Below are positions 34,546 through 43,263 of a stretch of DNA of 64,000 nt, one piece after another. The DNA comes from Bacteroidales bacterium (GTDB lineage: Bacteria; Bacteroidota; Bacteroidia; Bacteroidales; VadinHA17). The DNA lies in the NCBI GenBank assembly GCA_021371855.1, contig JAJFVL010000008.1, positions 1 to 64,000 on the forward strand. The letters are read 5' to 3'. The position numbers and the translations under genes were made by a program. Position 1 is the first letter of the stretch; the number at the start of each line of letters is the position of its first letter. Under the pieces are notes generated by a model that made no database searches, had not been told where the DNA came from, and was given only the letters and a program-made list of their open reading frames with translations.

Positions 34546-35169
34546 TTATTTAGTATTATATAAATTATCTATAGTTTTTACATCAAAAGTATCACCGTTC
34601 GATCCTTTTCCCACCAATAGTAAGAAAGCTTCGTAAGTATTTACGTTACATTCCACCCACCCTGCAATACAGTATTCGGTATTGGTTCTTTCAAACAATT
34701 CATTCACATACACATACAAAGCCGATGCGTCGGGATGTTCACTCACAAAAAATATATTTTCACCATAAATTTTATGTTTTATACAAATTTCTCCAATAGT
34801 AATATTCGGTAAAGTGTATACAAACAACGACGGGCTTGGGAAATAGTTTTTCGGATCATCAATGGTCAGATGATAATTAGAATCAGTGACCAACGATGAT
34901 GAAGCATTGGACAGCACAAGGGCAACATTTCCTTTATCAGCTATCTTGTACAATTCCGTGTTCTTCAACAAACACTCTGAAGCTAAGATAGCAAGTTTTG
35001 AAAGGTTGTCCATTTTAAAAAATTTCGGGTATTCCAACTCCAGATTGCGATAGGTTTGTACCAGTGATTTTTCAAGCGACTGCTGATCATTAATATCAAA
35101 GATCTTTAGCCCGTCAACGCATACTTTATGAGGTGTTATGGAACAATATTTATTTATGATCAGTCCCAT
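34546..35169 (-). CDS. truncated ketosynthase-like protein, no active-site Cys
   Basis: A 207-residue protein resembling only the N-terminal half of a ketosynthase: VALVLSNASSS (start of the core), then YFPSPSLFVYTLPNITIGEICIKHKIYG, which matches the FabF region before the nucleophile. The nucleophile site reads FFVSEHPDAS, without Cys. The C-terminal half of the fold is absent, yet the frame is intact and abuts both neighbours with no spacing, so it is a maintained gene and not debris. Short ketosynthase-like genes of this kind are found in Bacteroidota flexirubin/APE clusters; the function is unknown. Confidence 0.7.
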   Translation of the reverse strand: MGLIINKYCSITPHKVCVDGLKIFDINDQQSLEKSLVQTYRNLELEYPKFFKMDNLSKLAILASECLLKNTELYKIADKGNVALVLSNASSSLVTDSNYHLTIDDPKNYFPSPSLFVYTLPNITIGEICIKHKIYGENIFFVSEHPDASALYVYVNELFERTNTEYCIAGWVECNVNTYEAFLLLVGKGSNGDTFDVKTIDNLYNTK

Positions 35170-36321
35170 CTAGCTATATTTTTTTAAGAGTACAACTGCA
35201 TTGCATCCGCCAAAGCCTGAAACCATTTTTAAACATTCGTCTGCCTCAAATCTGCGTGGTTCAGTAATCACCTGAATGTTTTTCGATACTCCCAGAGAAG
35301 TAAAGCCCAAACAATTTATGAGTTGACCATTTAACAAGGAATGAGATGAAATAATTGTTTCAATCAGTCCGGCAGCGCCTAATGTATGACCTATGTAACC
35401 TTTAAGACTGGTTACCGGCACATGTTCCAGCCCCGCACGCGATAAGGCAATAGCTTCCATCTCATCGTTGTAAACCGTTGCTGTTCCATGAGCGTTTATA
35501 AAAGCCAGACCTGAAGCGTCATCTCCTTTCATTGTGTTCATTATGGCTCTGTACAATCCTTCACCTGTACGTGATGGTCCGGAAATATGATTGGCATCAT
35601 TTGATGTAGCACCTGCTTTTATTGAAATACTATCGGACGGTAAATAGTCTTCGTTGTCAATCCCCAGGATAATGGTAGCTGCTCCCTCTCCAAGCGACAA
35701 TCCGTCACGTAATGCATCGAAGGGTTTGCATCTGTGGGGAGACAAGGCTTTAAACGACTGGAAACCGGATACAATAAACTTAGAGAGCATATCCCCACCA
35801 GTAACAACGACATGCTTGTATTCACCTGATTCGAGATACATTTTTGCAGCCAGGATAGCCGAAACACCCGAGATGCAAGCCTGAGATACAACTACAGGGG
35901 TATTCTGATTTTTAAAAAAAGATGCAATCTCATTGGCTGACGACCATAAATTTACTCTTTCTATATCAAACTCATGAGTATGCTCCGGATCGAGAAGGTA
36001 TACATTTCCTTTTGTAGTAGAAATTATAAAAAGCGTTTCCGGTGAAGACAAGTCGACGTTTGTACGGGAAGCCGCTTCATATACCGAAAGAATTATCATT
36101 CGTTCAAAAAAAGTGTATCTGCTGACGTCGGCAAATCTTCTGAAATAGTCATCAAGTTTTTCATGTGCCACTAATGAAGCCTGAAAATATTCGGGAATGC
36201 AAAACTCGTCTGTGTGTAATTCGATCCCGCTCCGGCCCTGGCTTATTGACGCCATGTTTTCGTCAGTAGTAAAGCCCAATGAGGAAATAATGTTATCAGT
36301 TATATTATATACAACCTTCAT
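35170..36321 (-). CDS. beta-ketoacyl-ACP synthase (FabF/B-like)
   Basis: A condensing enzyme of about 383 residues. Catalytic motifs: Cys in VSQACISGVSAIL, His in INAHGTATVYND and His in YIGHTLGAAGLIE, with the closing GFGGCNAVVLL. The open frame continues to 36522, inside the thioesterase gene, but that extension has no ketosynthase character; the ATG at 36321 (MKVVYNITDNIISSLG) starts the fold and leaves a 10-base gap. It is shorter at its N-terminus than FabF. It takes part in starter or extension condensation of the polyene chain. Confidence 0.85.
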   Translation of the reverse strand: MKVVYNITDNIISSLGFTTDENMASISQGRSGIELHTDEFCIPEYFQASLVAHEKLDDYFRRFADVSRYTFFERMIILSVYEAASRTNVDLSSPETLFIISTTKGNVYLLDPEHTHEFDIERVNLWSSANEIASFFKNQNTPVVVSQACISGVSAILAAKMYLESGEYKHVVVTGGDMLSKFIVSGFQSFKALSPHRCKPFDALRDGLSLGEGAATIILGIDNEDYLPSDSISIKAGATSNDANHISGPSRTGEGLYRAIMNTMKGDDASGLAFINAHGTATVYNDEMEAIALSRAGLEHVPVTSLKGYIGHTLGAAGLIETIISSHSLLNGQLINCLGFTSLGVSKNIQVITEPRRFEADECLKMVSGFGGCNAVVLLKKYS

Positions 36322-36331
36322 GCCAACACAG

Positions 36332-36757
36332 TTATAACAATCCCATTTTTCTTTTCCACTCTTCATAAAAAGGCGGATTGAACAACACCAGCTTATAATC
36401 TTTATCAAGAAAAACCTGGGTACTGCTGCCGGTGCAAATAAGTATGTCGCTTTTGGGTAAAAAGATGCGGTACCTGAATTGCAGTTTGGCAGCTGGTGTG
36501 TCAACGTACCCGGTTTCAACAACTGCCCTGGTTTCGTATGGTAACGGTTTCTTAAACTGAAATTTAAGATCTACCAGAGGAGCGTAAAAACCATTCCTGA
36601 AGATATGCATATAGCCAAATCCATATTTCTTACCAAATGCCTCGCGACCGTCTTCAAAATATTTTGCATATGAACCATGCCATACAATGCCCATCGAGTC
36701 AACTTCGCTAAAGCGCACCTCAAATTCTTTTTGTACTGAAAGTTTAATCTCTTCCAT
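36332..36757 (-). CDS. acyl-CoA/ACP thioesterase (4HBT, YbgC-like)
   Basis: A 141-residue hotdog thioesterase. The 4HBT motif VRFSEVDSMGIVWHGSYAKYFE (about 14-35) has the Asp and HxxY of the YbgC/4-hydroxybenzoyl-CoA thioesterase class. It probably releases or edits acyl thioesters in the pathway. It lies 4 bases from the dehydratase-like gene and 10 bases from the ketosynthase. Similar thioesterases are standard in APE clusters. Confidence 0.85.
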   Translation of the reverse strand: MEEIKLSVQKEFEVRFSEVDSMGIVWHGSYAKYFEDGREAFGKKYGFGYMHIFRNGFYAPLVDLKFQFKKPLPYETRAVVETGYVDTPAAKLQFRYRIFLPKSDILICTGSSTQVFLDKDYKLVLFNPPFYEEWKRKMGLL

Positions 36758-36761
36758 TTTG

Positions 36762-37181
36762 CTATACTACTGATATTTTCATTTCACATGTCACCAACAC
36801 ATCACCATTACATCTGGTAGTGGCATTTACAAGTGTAATATTAAACACTTCATTAACTACTTCAATAGTAGTTTCGAGCGTTGAATGCACGTCCGGTAAT
36901 TTATGAATAACCAGCGACTTCACTGCACCAATAAATCCTACACGTACGGCATCTTTCAGAATTATTGCATTAATGTATCCCAGACGTGCTGCACAGGTTT
37001 GTGCGATATTCTCCACCAGCCCGGCTTCCAGCAGTTTTCCTCCTTCAACGAATATGTTAGCAGGAACTATTTCAAACTCAGTCCTGGTAACGACCTCATC
37101 GAAATGAACCAGCCTGTCAATCATAATGAAAGGCGGTTTTTGAGGAATAAGTGTTTTTACATCCAGATCTGCAAAATTCAT
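36762..37181 (-). CDS. ApeP-like hotdog 3-hydroxyacyl-ACP dehydratase
   Basis: A 139-residue single-hotdog protein of the FabZ/ApeP type. The N-terminus LIPQKPPFIMIDRLVHFDE matches the start of FabA/Z-type dehydratases, and LLEAGLVENIAQTCAARLGY is the helix with the acidic catalytic position. It is the second dehydratase of the operon; in APE pathways two such proteins form a heterodimeric dehydratase. It sits 12 bases downstream of a radical SAM gene. Confidence 0.82.
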   Translation of the reverse strand: MNFADLDVKTLIPQKPPFIMIDRLVHFDEVVTRTEFEIVPANIFVEGGKLLEAGLVENIAQTCAARLGYINAIILKDAVRVGFIGAVKSLVIHKLPDVHSTLETTIEVVNEVFNITLVNATTRCNGDVLVTCEMKISVV

Positions 37182-37193
37182 ACTTACAGTAAA

Positions 37194-38558
37194 TTAAAAT
37201 CGTAAAAATTCCCAGAGAGGACCACGTATATTACGTGAACGGAATTTTTCCATCATACCGTGGTCATCAAAATCGGGGAAAATCCATTTCTTCCCGGTTG
37301 CCAGAGCCCTCTCTTTAATGGTATCGAGGTTAACATGTTTACTTATATAATAGGTCGGTTCCAGGAGAGTATCGGTACTACTTATTCTTCCTTCGGCAAT
37401 AGCTATATTATATAATTCAGTATCAGGATAAATGCGCATTCCTATGTAAGGGAAAAATACCGAAAGAGGTATCTTTTTGGAATTTTCGAATGTCTGATTG
37501 AGCGATAGGTCTGTTTCGCCATATCCTCCCAAAATAAGAAAATGTGCAAAAAAGATTCCCAGATCAGAACTGATCATTGATACTTTGAGAATATCATCAA
37601 ATGTAAAATGCTTGCCATAATTTTCAAGCTGCATATCAGAAAAAGATTCGGATCCAAATTCGATATGTGTAAGCCCTGCCCTCTTGAACAGTGATAAATC
37701 CTCATAAGTAAGATTATGGGGTGAAAAATATGCTCCCCAACTCACTTTTACGCCACTTTTAATTATCTCTTCGGCCAGCTTTATGTTATATTCGTTCGAA
37801 ATGTTAAAGACCGAATCGGTAAAAAAGACATAAGTTATTCCTTTTTCGAAATAAAGGTCTTTTAGCGTATTGACAATTAATCCGGTGTCAAGAGTGCGGA
37901 CCTTCCTTCCTTCAATGACCGGATAGCTGCAATAAATGCAATTATACGGACACCCGCGTTTGGTTTGAATGTTGAGCATTCCGCTTTTACTCCAGTAATA
38001 ATCAACCAGATCCTTGTCAAAAGCCAGTTCCAGTGAATTCAGATAGGTGGTTCTTGGATTTATCTTTATTCTGCCAGACAAAGTTTTATAGACCAGACCT
38101 TCAATACGCTTATAATCTGCATTTTTATCAATACAACCAATCAGTTCGAGAAGCGATTCCTCCCCTTCCCCTTTAATACCGAAGTCGGGTTTTAATATAT
38201 TGAAAAGAATAACAGGGAAAATCGAGAAACCAGGGCCTCCGATTATGACTTTTGCTGTTGAAGCATTTCGGACAGTTTCAATTACCTGACGATACCAGTC
38301 TATAAAACTATTCTTCCTGTAAATGTTTGTGTCGTCTATGTTCCGGAGCGACACTCCTACAATATCAATGTCGCCTGTCGACAGAATTCCTTTGAAATCA
38401 GATAGTGATTGCCTGTTGAAATCAAAAATACTGAAATTGAACAATGGCAATTGTTTCTTTAAATAGGTATGCAAATACGAAATACCTAACGGGTACACAG
38501 GATATGGATTGGAGTATGCATTAGCCGATACAAGCAGTATGTTCTTAATTGAAGACAT
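37194..38558 (-). CDS. lipid-biosynthesis-type B12-binding radical SAM protein
   Basis: A 454-residue radical SAM enzyme. The N-terminal domain (about 1-150) is cobalamin-type (YPLGISYLHTYLKK, VIIGGPGFSIFPV, GIKGEGEESLLEL) with no DxHxxG motif. The iron-sulfur motif is Cys-x3-Cys-x2-Cys in TKRGCPYNCIYCSYP near residue 200. The SAM barrel follows with FGSESFSD, and the C-terminus is basic. It resembles the B12/radical SAM proteins catalogued with lipid and ladderane-type clusters in Bacteroidota. Its start codon directly follows the stop of the upstream acyltransferase gene... that is, it begins downstream of the LpxL-like gene in the order of transcription with no spacing. It could methylate, cyclise or otherwise modify the polyene. 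Confidence 0.83.
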   Translation of the reverse strand: MSSIKNILLVSANAYSNPYPVYPLGISYLHTYLKKQLPLFNFSIFDFNRQSLSDFKGILSTGDIDIVGVSLRNIDDTNIYRKNSFIDWYRQVIETVRNASTAKVIIGGPGFSIFPVILFNILKPDFGIKGEGEESLLELIGCIDKNADYKRIEGLVYKTLSGRIKINPRTTYLNSLELAFDKDLVDYYWSKSGMLNIQTKRGCPYNCIYCSYPVIEGRKVRTLDTGLIVNTLKDLYFEKGITYVFFTDSVFNISNEYNIKLAEEIIKSGVKVSWGAYFSPHNLTYEDLSLFKRAGLTHIEFGSESFSDMQLENYGKHFTFDDILKVSMISSDLGIFFAHFLILGGYGETDLSLNQTFENSKKIPLSVFFPYIGMRIYPDTELYNIAIAEGRISSTDTLLEPTYYISKHVNLDTIKERALATGKKWIFPDFDDHGMMEKFRSRNIRGPLWEFLRF

Positions 38559-39452
38559 TCAATTCCAGAATTTATAATAATTATACCACTGTTCAGGATA
38601 TTTCTTTAACATCTTTTCCAGTTCAAGTACATAGTTTTCTGCCAATGCTTCAACTTTTTCTTTTCTTGAAAGATTTTCCTGCGGAAAATTATCAATACGG
38701 TTTATGAAGATGTGATAATCTTTAGCCGACTCTTTCATGACAAAAAGTGTAAGTACAGGTACATCAAATTCTGCAGCCAAATGGTATGCTCCTGCAGGGA
38801 AGCTTGCTGTTCGTCCTAAAAAGCTGAGTGTTGCAATTTTATTCCCGGTATATACCCTGTCGCATGGAATAGTCAGAATTTCACCATTTCTGAGGACTTT
38901 GTTAATAGTGAAGATGTGTGACATATCTGCCATTATGGGAACAGGAAAAACATTATTTTCTATCAGTATTTTCTCCCTGTATAGTTGAATAATGGGCCCC
39001 TCTCCTCCATAAACGATGCTGTTGATCCGCTTTCTCGTCTGATGTAACATGCAACCTGATATCTCAAAATTGCCGACATGCGAGCTTGCAATGACGGCTC
39101 CTTTTGGTGAATTTACAATTTCATCGAAAAGTTCCTGACCGGTGATGGTTATATTAAAACAGTTCTTTTTACCTGCAAAAATTGCAAACCTGTCCAGAAG
39201 AGTCTGTCCAAAAAGGAAATGGTTTCTGTATGCTTTAATAAAAGAGCGAAATGGTCCGTGGCCGCGAATTTTTCTGAAATAAAACCATATAGACTTATAT
39301 TCCTTATGGTTAACGATCATATAAAATATTACAACAACACTTAGAATAGCGTAACCAAAAGAAAGGCTCATGTGTCTGAAGAAAAAGAGTAATCCTTTTT
39401 GTCCAAGGGTACCTCCCTGGGTTCGGCCTTTCCATTTCGGACACTTATTCAT
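38559..39452 (-). CDS. LpxL/HtrB-like lysophospholipid acyltransferase
   Basis: A 297-residue membrane acyltransferase of the lipid A biosynthesis (LpxL/HtrB) family. One hydrophobic segment near residues 30-50 anchors it. The catalytic HxxxxE pattern is SSHVGNFEISG (about 123-133), and PCDRVYTGNKIATLSFLG and FPAGAYHLAAEFDVPVL are family patterns. In APE and flexirubin clusters such enzymes are thought to attach the polyene acyl group to a lipid head or glycan. It lies 7 bases after the ACP gene and its stop abuts the following radical SAM start. Confidence 0.83.
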   Translation of the reverse strand: MNKCPKWKGRTQGGTLGQKGLLFFFRHMSLSFGYAILSVVVIFYMIVNHKEYKSIWFYFRKIRGHGPFRSFIKAYRNHFLFGQTLLDRFAIFAGKKNCFNITITGQELFDEIVNSPKGAVIASSHVGNFEISGCMLHQTRKRINSIVYGGEGPIIQLYREKILIENNVFPVPIMADMSHIFTINKVLRNGEILTIPCDRVYTGNKIATLSFLGRTASFPAGAYHLAAEFDVPVLTLFVMKESAKDYHIFINRIDNFPQENLSRKEKVEALAENYVLELEKMLKKYPEQWYNYYKFWN

Positions 39453-39459
39453 ACCTATT

Positions 39460-39708
39460 TTAACGGTTGTTCATTTTCGATTCGATATAATCGTAGAAGG
39501 CTCCCAATGTGGTTACACCGCTCATTTCTTCAGCTTTTATCTTAAATCCGAACTTCTTCTCAACGATAACAACTATATCAACAAAATCGAGGCTGTCAAT
39601 ACCCAAATCATCTTTAAAGGAGGCATTATCATTAATCGCACTCTGATCTACTTCTATTTCCTCAACTAAAAACTCATTAGTAATCTTAACAATTTCTTCT
39701 CTGGTCAT
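39460..39708 (-). CDS. acyl carrier protein
   Basis: An 82-residue ACP with the phosphopantetheine serine in DLGIDSLDFVDIVVIVEKKFGF. It differs clearly from the other ACP of the operon (34.3 kb), so starter and extension units, or two stages, may use separate carriers. It lies 14 bases after a ketosynthase gene. Confidence 0.9.
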   Translation of the reverse strand: MTREEIVKITNEFLVEEIEVDQSAINDNASFKDDLGIDSLDFVDIVVIVEKKFGFKIKAEEMSGVTTLGAFYDYIESKMNNR

Positions 39709-39722
39709 ATTCAGATATTTAT

Positions 39723-40949
39723 TTAGTTTTTAATTTTTTTTACAATAAGGGCACTATTTGTACCTCCAAATCCGAAGGAGTTTGAAAGGAACACGTTTAT
39801 ATCCTTTTCTATTGTTTTTGTAGCAATATTCAGTTTTGCAGAATGTTCATCCGGATTCTCAAAATTAATATTCGGGGCAACAAAAGAATTTTCCATCATA
39901 ATGGCAGAATAAACTATTTCGCTGGCCCCGGCCATCCAGCATTCGTGCCCGGTCATCGATTTGGTCGAACTTACCAACGGGCATTTTTCACCAAACGTCT
40001 TGTATATAGCCATTGCCTCATACTGATCGCCAAGGGGTGTCGAAGTGGCATGTGCATTAATATAATCTACTTCAGAAGGTTTCATTCCCGCATCTTCGAG
40101 AGCCCGCATCATTGCCGTATAAGAACCCTCATCGTTAGGTTGTGAAATATGTCCGCCGTTTGATGAGAATCCATAACCTACAACCTCAGCAATAATGTTT
40201 GCACCACGGGCAACGGCATGGTCATAATCTTCGAGTATCAGAGAAGCAGCTCCTCCGCTGGGTACCAGTCCGTCGCGGTCGCGATCGAATGGACGCGAAG
40301 CCTTTGTCGGCTCATCAACACGTACCGAAAAGGCACTTAATGCATCAAAGCTACCCATTGAATAAAAGTTGATTTCCTGGGCTCCACCGCAAATAATCAT
40401 CTTTTGCAAGCCATGTTTTATAAAATGATAACCTATACCGATAGCATGAGAACCGCTTGCACAGGCTGCAGAAACAGTGAAATTGATACCTCTCAGTTTA
40501 AAAATTACAGCAAGGTTCATTGTTACTGTTGAGTTCATGGCCTGAAAAACAGCTCCTGAACCTAACAAAGTAGTATCTTTCTTTTGCTCAATTATGTTGT
40601 TGGCTTCAATAACCGCTTTTGCAGAGCTATCATTCCCGAAAAGGATGCCTACTTCATTGTTCTCAAGGAAATTCATGTCGACCTTTGCATTTTCGAGGGC
40701 TTCAAGTGTTGACATATAGGCAAATTCTCCTTCTTCAGCAAGACCTGTGCGCAAGCGACGTTCAAGTTTTCCTTTAAGCTGGGGGATCTCGAGTATTCCG
40801 GTAAGAGGAGAACGAAAGCCTATTTCTTTTCGTATCTCTTCAATTCCGATACCTGACTTCCCCTGATATAAAGAGTCTTTTACCTCCGCCAGATTCTTTC
40901 CTATGCAGGAATATATACCCATTCCTGTTATAACAACCCTGTTTGCCAT
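39723..40949 (-). CDS. beta-ketoacyl-ACP synthase II (FabF-like)
   Basis: A complete 408-residue ketosynthase. Catalytic motifs: Cys in VSAACASGSHAIG, His in INAHATSTPLGD and His in MTGHECWMAGASE, ending with FGFGGTNSALIV. It lies near the 5' end of the operon between FabG and an ACP and is the most standard condensing enzyme present. It resembles the ApeO/ApeR-class enzymes of aryl-polyene pathways. Three intact ketosynthases in one operon point to separate starter and extension steps. Confidence 0.9.
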   Translation of the reverse strand: MANRVVITGMGIYSCIGKNLAEVKDSLYQGKSGIGIEEIRKEIGFRSPLTGILEIPQLKGKLERRLRTGLAEEGEFAYMSTLEALENAKVDMNFLENNEVGILFGNDSSAKAVIEANNIIEQKKDTTLLGSGAVFQAMNSTVTMNLAVIFKLRGINFTVSAACASGSHAIGIGYHFIKHGLQKMIICGGAQEINFYSMGSFDALSAFSVRVDEPTKASRPFDRDRDGLVPSGGAASLILEDYDHAVARGANIIAEVVGYGFSSNGGHISQPNDEGSYTAMMRALEDAGMKPSEVDYINAHATSTPLGDQYEAMAIYKTFGEKCPLVSSTKSMTGHECWMAGASEIVYSAIMMENSFVAPNINFENPDEHSAKLNIATKTIEKDINVFLSNSFGFGGTNSALIVKKIKN

Positions 40950-40966
40950 AATTTTTAAATTGTTTT

Positions 40967-41695
40967 TCAGGTATATAATCCTCCGTTTATTGAAATTACT
41001 TCGCCTGTTATATAGGATGCTTTTCCGGAAACCAGGAAAGCTACCAGATCAGCAACTTCTTCGGGTTTTCCAAAGCGATTAAGGGGAATAAGCTTTTTAA
41101 AATCATTTTCGCTTATATCCCTGATCATATCTGTACTGATAAAACCCGGAGCAACACAATTTACAGTTACATTACGCTTGCCGACTTCCTGTGCCAGAGC
41201 CTTTGACGCTCCGATAATACCAGCCTTGGCTGCTGAATAATTTGTCTGTCCGGGCATGCCTTTGATCCCCGATAAAGATACAATGTTCACAATGCGTCCA
41301 TATCTGTTAGTCAGCATATCCTTTAACAACCTACGTGTAACATTGAAGAAACCTGTCAGGTGAATATCTAATATACTGCTCCATTCGGAGTTTTGCATGA
41401 ACATCATCAAATTGTCTTTACGTATGCCTGCATTGTTTATCAGTACTTCAATTATTTTCCCAGGATGTTCATCCAACCATTTTTCCAAAGCATTATCGAC
41501 AGCTTCAACATCCGAAACATCAAATTTAAGCAACTCTGCAACACCACCCTGTGATTCGATAAGCAGCCTGGTTTCGTTTGCCGATTTATCATCCGATAAA
41601 TAGTTAATTATAATCGGGTAACCCTGCCTTGATAATTCCAGACAAATACATTTACCAATTCCACGGGAGCCACCTGTAACCAATGCATAGTTCAT
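40967..41695 (-). CDS. 3-oxoacyl-ACP reductase (FabG-like SDR)
   Basis: A 242-residue short-chain dehydrogenase/reductase. The NAD(P)-binding motif is TGGSRGIG (about 7-14), NNAG is present, and the catalytic Ser (IVSLSG), Tyr and Lys (YSAAK) follow. The C-terminal ends with ITGEVISINGG. It reduces 3-ketoacyl-ACP to 3-hydroxyacyl-ACP in each polyene cycle. It is the only reductase of the cycle; no enoyl reductase occurs in the operon, which fits an unsaturated product. It starts 2 bases after the lyase gene's stop. Confidence 0.9.
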   Translation of the reverse strand: MNYALVTGGSRGIGKCICLELSRQGYPIIINYLSDDKSANETRLLIESQGGVAELLKFDVSDVEAVDNALEKWLDEHPGKIIEVLINNAGIRKDNLMMFMQNSEWSSILDIHLTGFFNVTRRLLKDMLTNRYGRIVNIVSLSGIKGMPGQTNYSAAKAGIIGASKALAQEVGKRNVTVNCVAPGFISTDMIRDISENDFKKLIPLNRFGKPEEVADLVAFLVSGKASYITGEVISINGGLYT

Positions 41696-41697
41696 AG

Positions 41698-43263
41698 TTA
41701 AATTTTACTAAGGTCTGCTTTAGTATTGTGCAAGTAATTCTTCATATCACGAACCTGGTTGTATTTGGTAGAATCTTCCACAAACGGAGGCACCACAGCA
41801 CGTAAATCGTTATATATTTTATATGTAAATGGTGATAATTTATCTTGCAAACCAGCACAATCCACTGCCTGTATTAATGCCATAAAATAGATGCCAAGAA
41901 CTTCATAGGCGTTGGTAATGATTTTCGCAGCAATAAGAGCTGAATTAGTGCCCATACTTACAATATCCTGATTATCATTATTATTCGGAATACTATGTAC
42001 GTAGTTTGGGAATGAAAGAGTCTGACATTCAGCTGTAGTGGATGTAGCCGTAAATTGAACACCCTGCATGCCAAGGTTAAGACCAAGTTTGCCCATGTTT
42101 ACAAACGGAGGAAATTTTTCGTTCAGATGCGGGTTTAAAATATAATTCAACTGCCGTTCCATAAGCATGGTCAGCTTCGTAACCACTATTTTAAGTTTGT
42201 CCATTTCGAGCGATATGTAATCACCATGGAAATTGCCACCGTGATAAACGCATTTATTTTCTGAATCTATTACAGGATTGTCGCTAACCGAATTGGCTTC
42301 ATCGAGTAAGATACTTTCCACCGATTTTATGGTATCAAAAACAGGTCCGAGTACTTGCGGAACACAACGGATCGAATAATATTCCTGAACTTTTACGGTG
42401 AGAATTTTTTCGGTTATCTCTCTCTGGTAAAGATATTCTTCACGATTCTTTATTAGTTTACTTCCCTCCAGCACTTTGCGCATAAGTCTGGCAACCTCGT
42501 TCTGACCTTCGTGAAGTTTTTTGGAGTTTAATTCATCTGAAAAACTGTCATCGTACGAATCCACAACCTCGTTAATCATTGCCGATGCCACAATTGCCCA
42601 GTCGAGAAGGTTTTTTGCATTAATAATGTTTATGATTCCGATCCCTGTCATTACCGAAGTACCATTTATAAGAGCCAGCCCTTCACGGACATGCACCGAT
42701 ACCGGCGTCAGTCCTTCCTGCTTCAGAACTTCCATTGTCGGCACAATCTTACCCTTATAATGAACTTCACCTTCACCAATAAGTGCAAGGGCTATATGTG
42801 ACAGCTGGACCAAATCACCGCTTGCACCAACACTTCCGTGTTCAAAAACCACAGGAATAATATTTCGGTTTATAAATTCTTTTAAAAGAACAACAACTTC
42901 AGGATGAACACCGGAATAACCTTTTAATAATGTAATCAGCCGGCATATCATTGCCGATTTTACAAACAGTGGTGACATCAGGTTTCCTGTACCGGAGCAG
43001 TGGCTCCTGATAAGGTTGTACTGCAGGAACGATTGTTCCTGCTCAGAAATTTTATACTGTGCCATAGGGCCCAAACCAGTATTGATCCCGTAAATAATCT
43101 TCTTCCGGGCAAAATCTTTCAGAAATGCGTAAGATCTCTTTACTTTTTCAATCTGATTCGTACCAATTTCTATTGTTCCACAGTTTAATAATACTTCGTC
43201 GAAATCACTTAAAATTACATTTTCAGGAGTAATGGCAACTTCATTTTCAGTTTTAAAATTCAT
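41698..43263 (-). CDS. aromatic amino-acid ammonia-lyase (HAL/TAL/PAL family)
   Basis: A 521-residue MIO-dependent lyase and the first gene of the operon. The autocatalytic Ala-Ser-Gly is in GSVGASGDLVQLSH (about residues 146-148). YGINTGLGP carries the catalytic Tyr loop and NHxxNQD-like segments follow (SIPNNNDNQD). The family eliminates ammonia from His, Tyr or Phe. In flexirubin and related clusters the enzyme makes 4-coumarate from tyrosine as the aryl starter; here the selectivity loop reads LIRSHCSGTGN, from which I cannot fix the substrate. I choose the ATG at 43263; the longer frame opens with TTG. Confidence 0.87.
   Translation of the reverse strand: MNFKTENEVAITPENVILSDFDEVLLNCGTIEIGTNQIEKVKRSYAFLKDFARKKIIYGINTGLGPMAQYKISEQEQSFLQYNLIRSHCSGTGNLMSPLFVKSAMICRLITLLKGYSGVHPEVVVLLKEFINRNIIPVVFEHGSVGASGDLVQLSHIALALIGEGEVHYKGKIVPTMEVLKQEGLTPVSVHVREGLALINGTSVMTGIGIINIINAKNLLDWAIVASAMINEVVDSYDDSFSDELNSKKLHEGQNEVARLMRKVLEGSKLIKNREEYLYQREITEKILTVKVQEYYSIRCVPQVLGPVFDTIKSVESILLDEANSVSDNPVIDSENKCVYHGGNFHGDYISLEMDKLKIVVTKLTMLMERQLNYILNPHLNEKFPPFVNMGKLGLNLGMQGVQFTATSTTAECQTLSFPNYVHSIPNNNDNQDIVSMGTNSALIAAKIITNAYEVLGIYFMALIQAVDCAGLQDKLSPFTYKIYNDLRAVVPPFVEDSTKYNQVRDMKNYLHNTKADLSKI

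Noticed and set aside
35170..36522. N-terminally extended ketosynthase (450 aa)
   Set aside because: The first 67 codons overlap the thioesterase gene and lack ketosynthase character; the start at 36321 explains the protein better.
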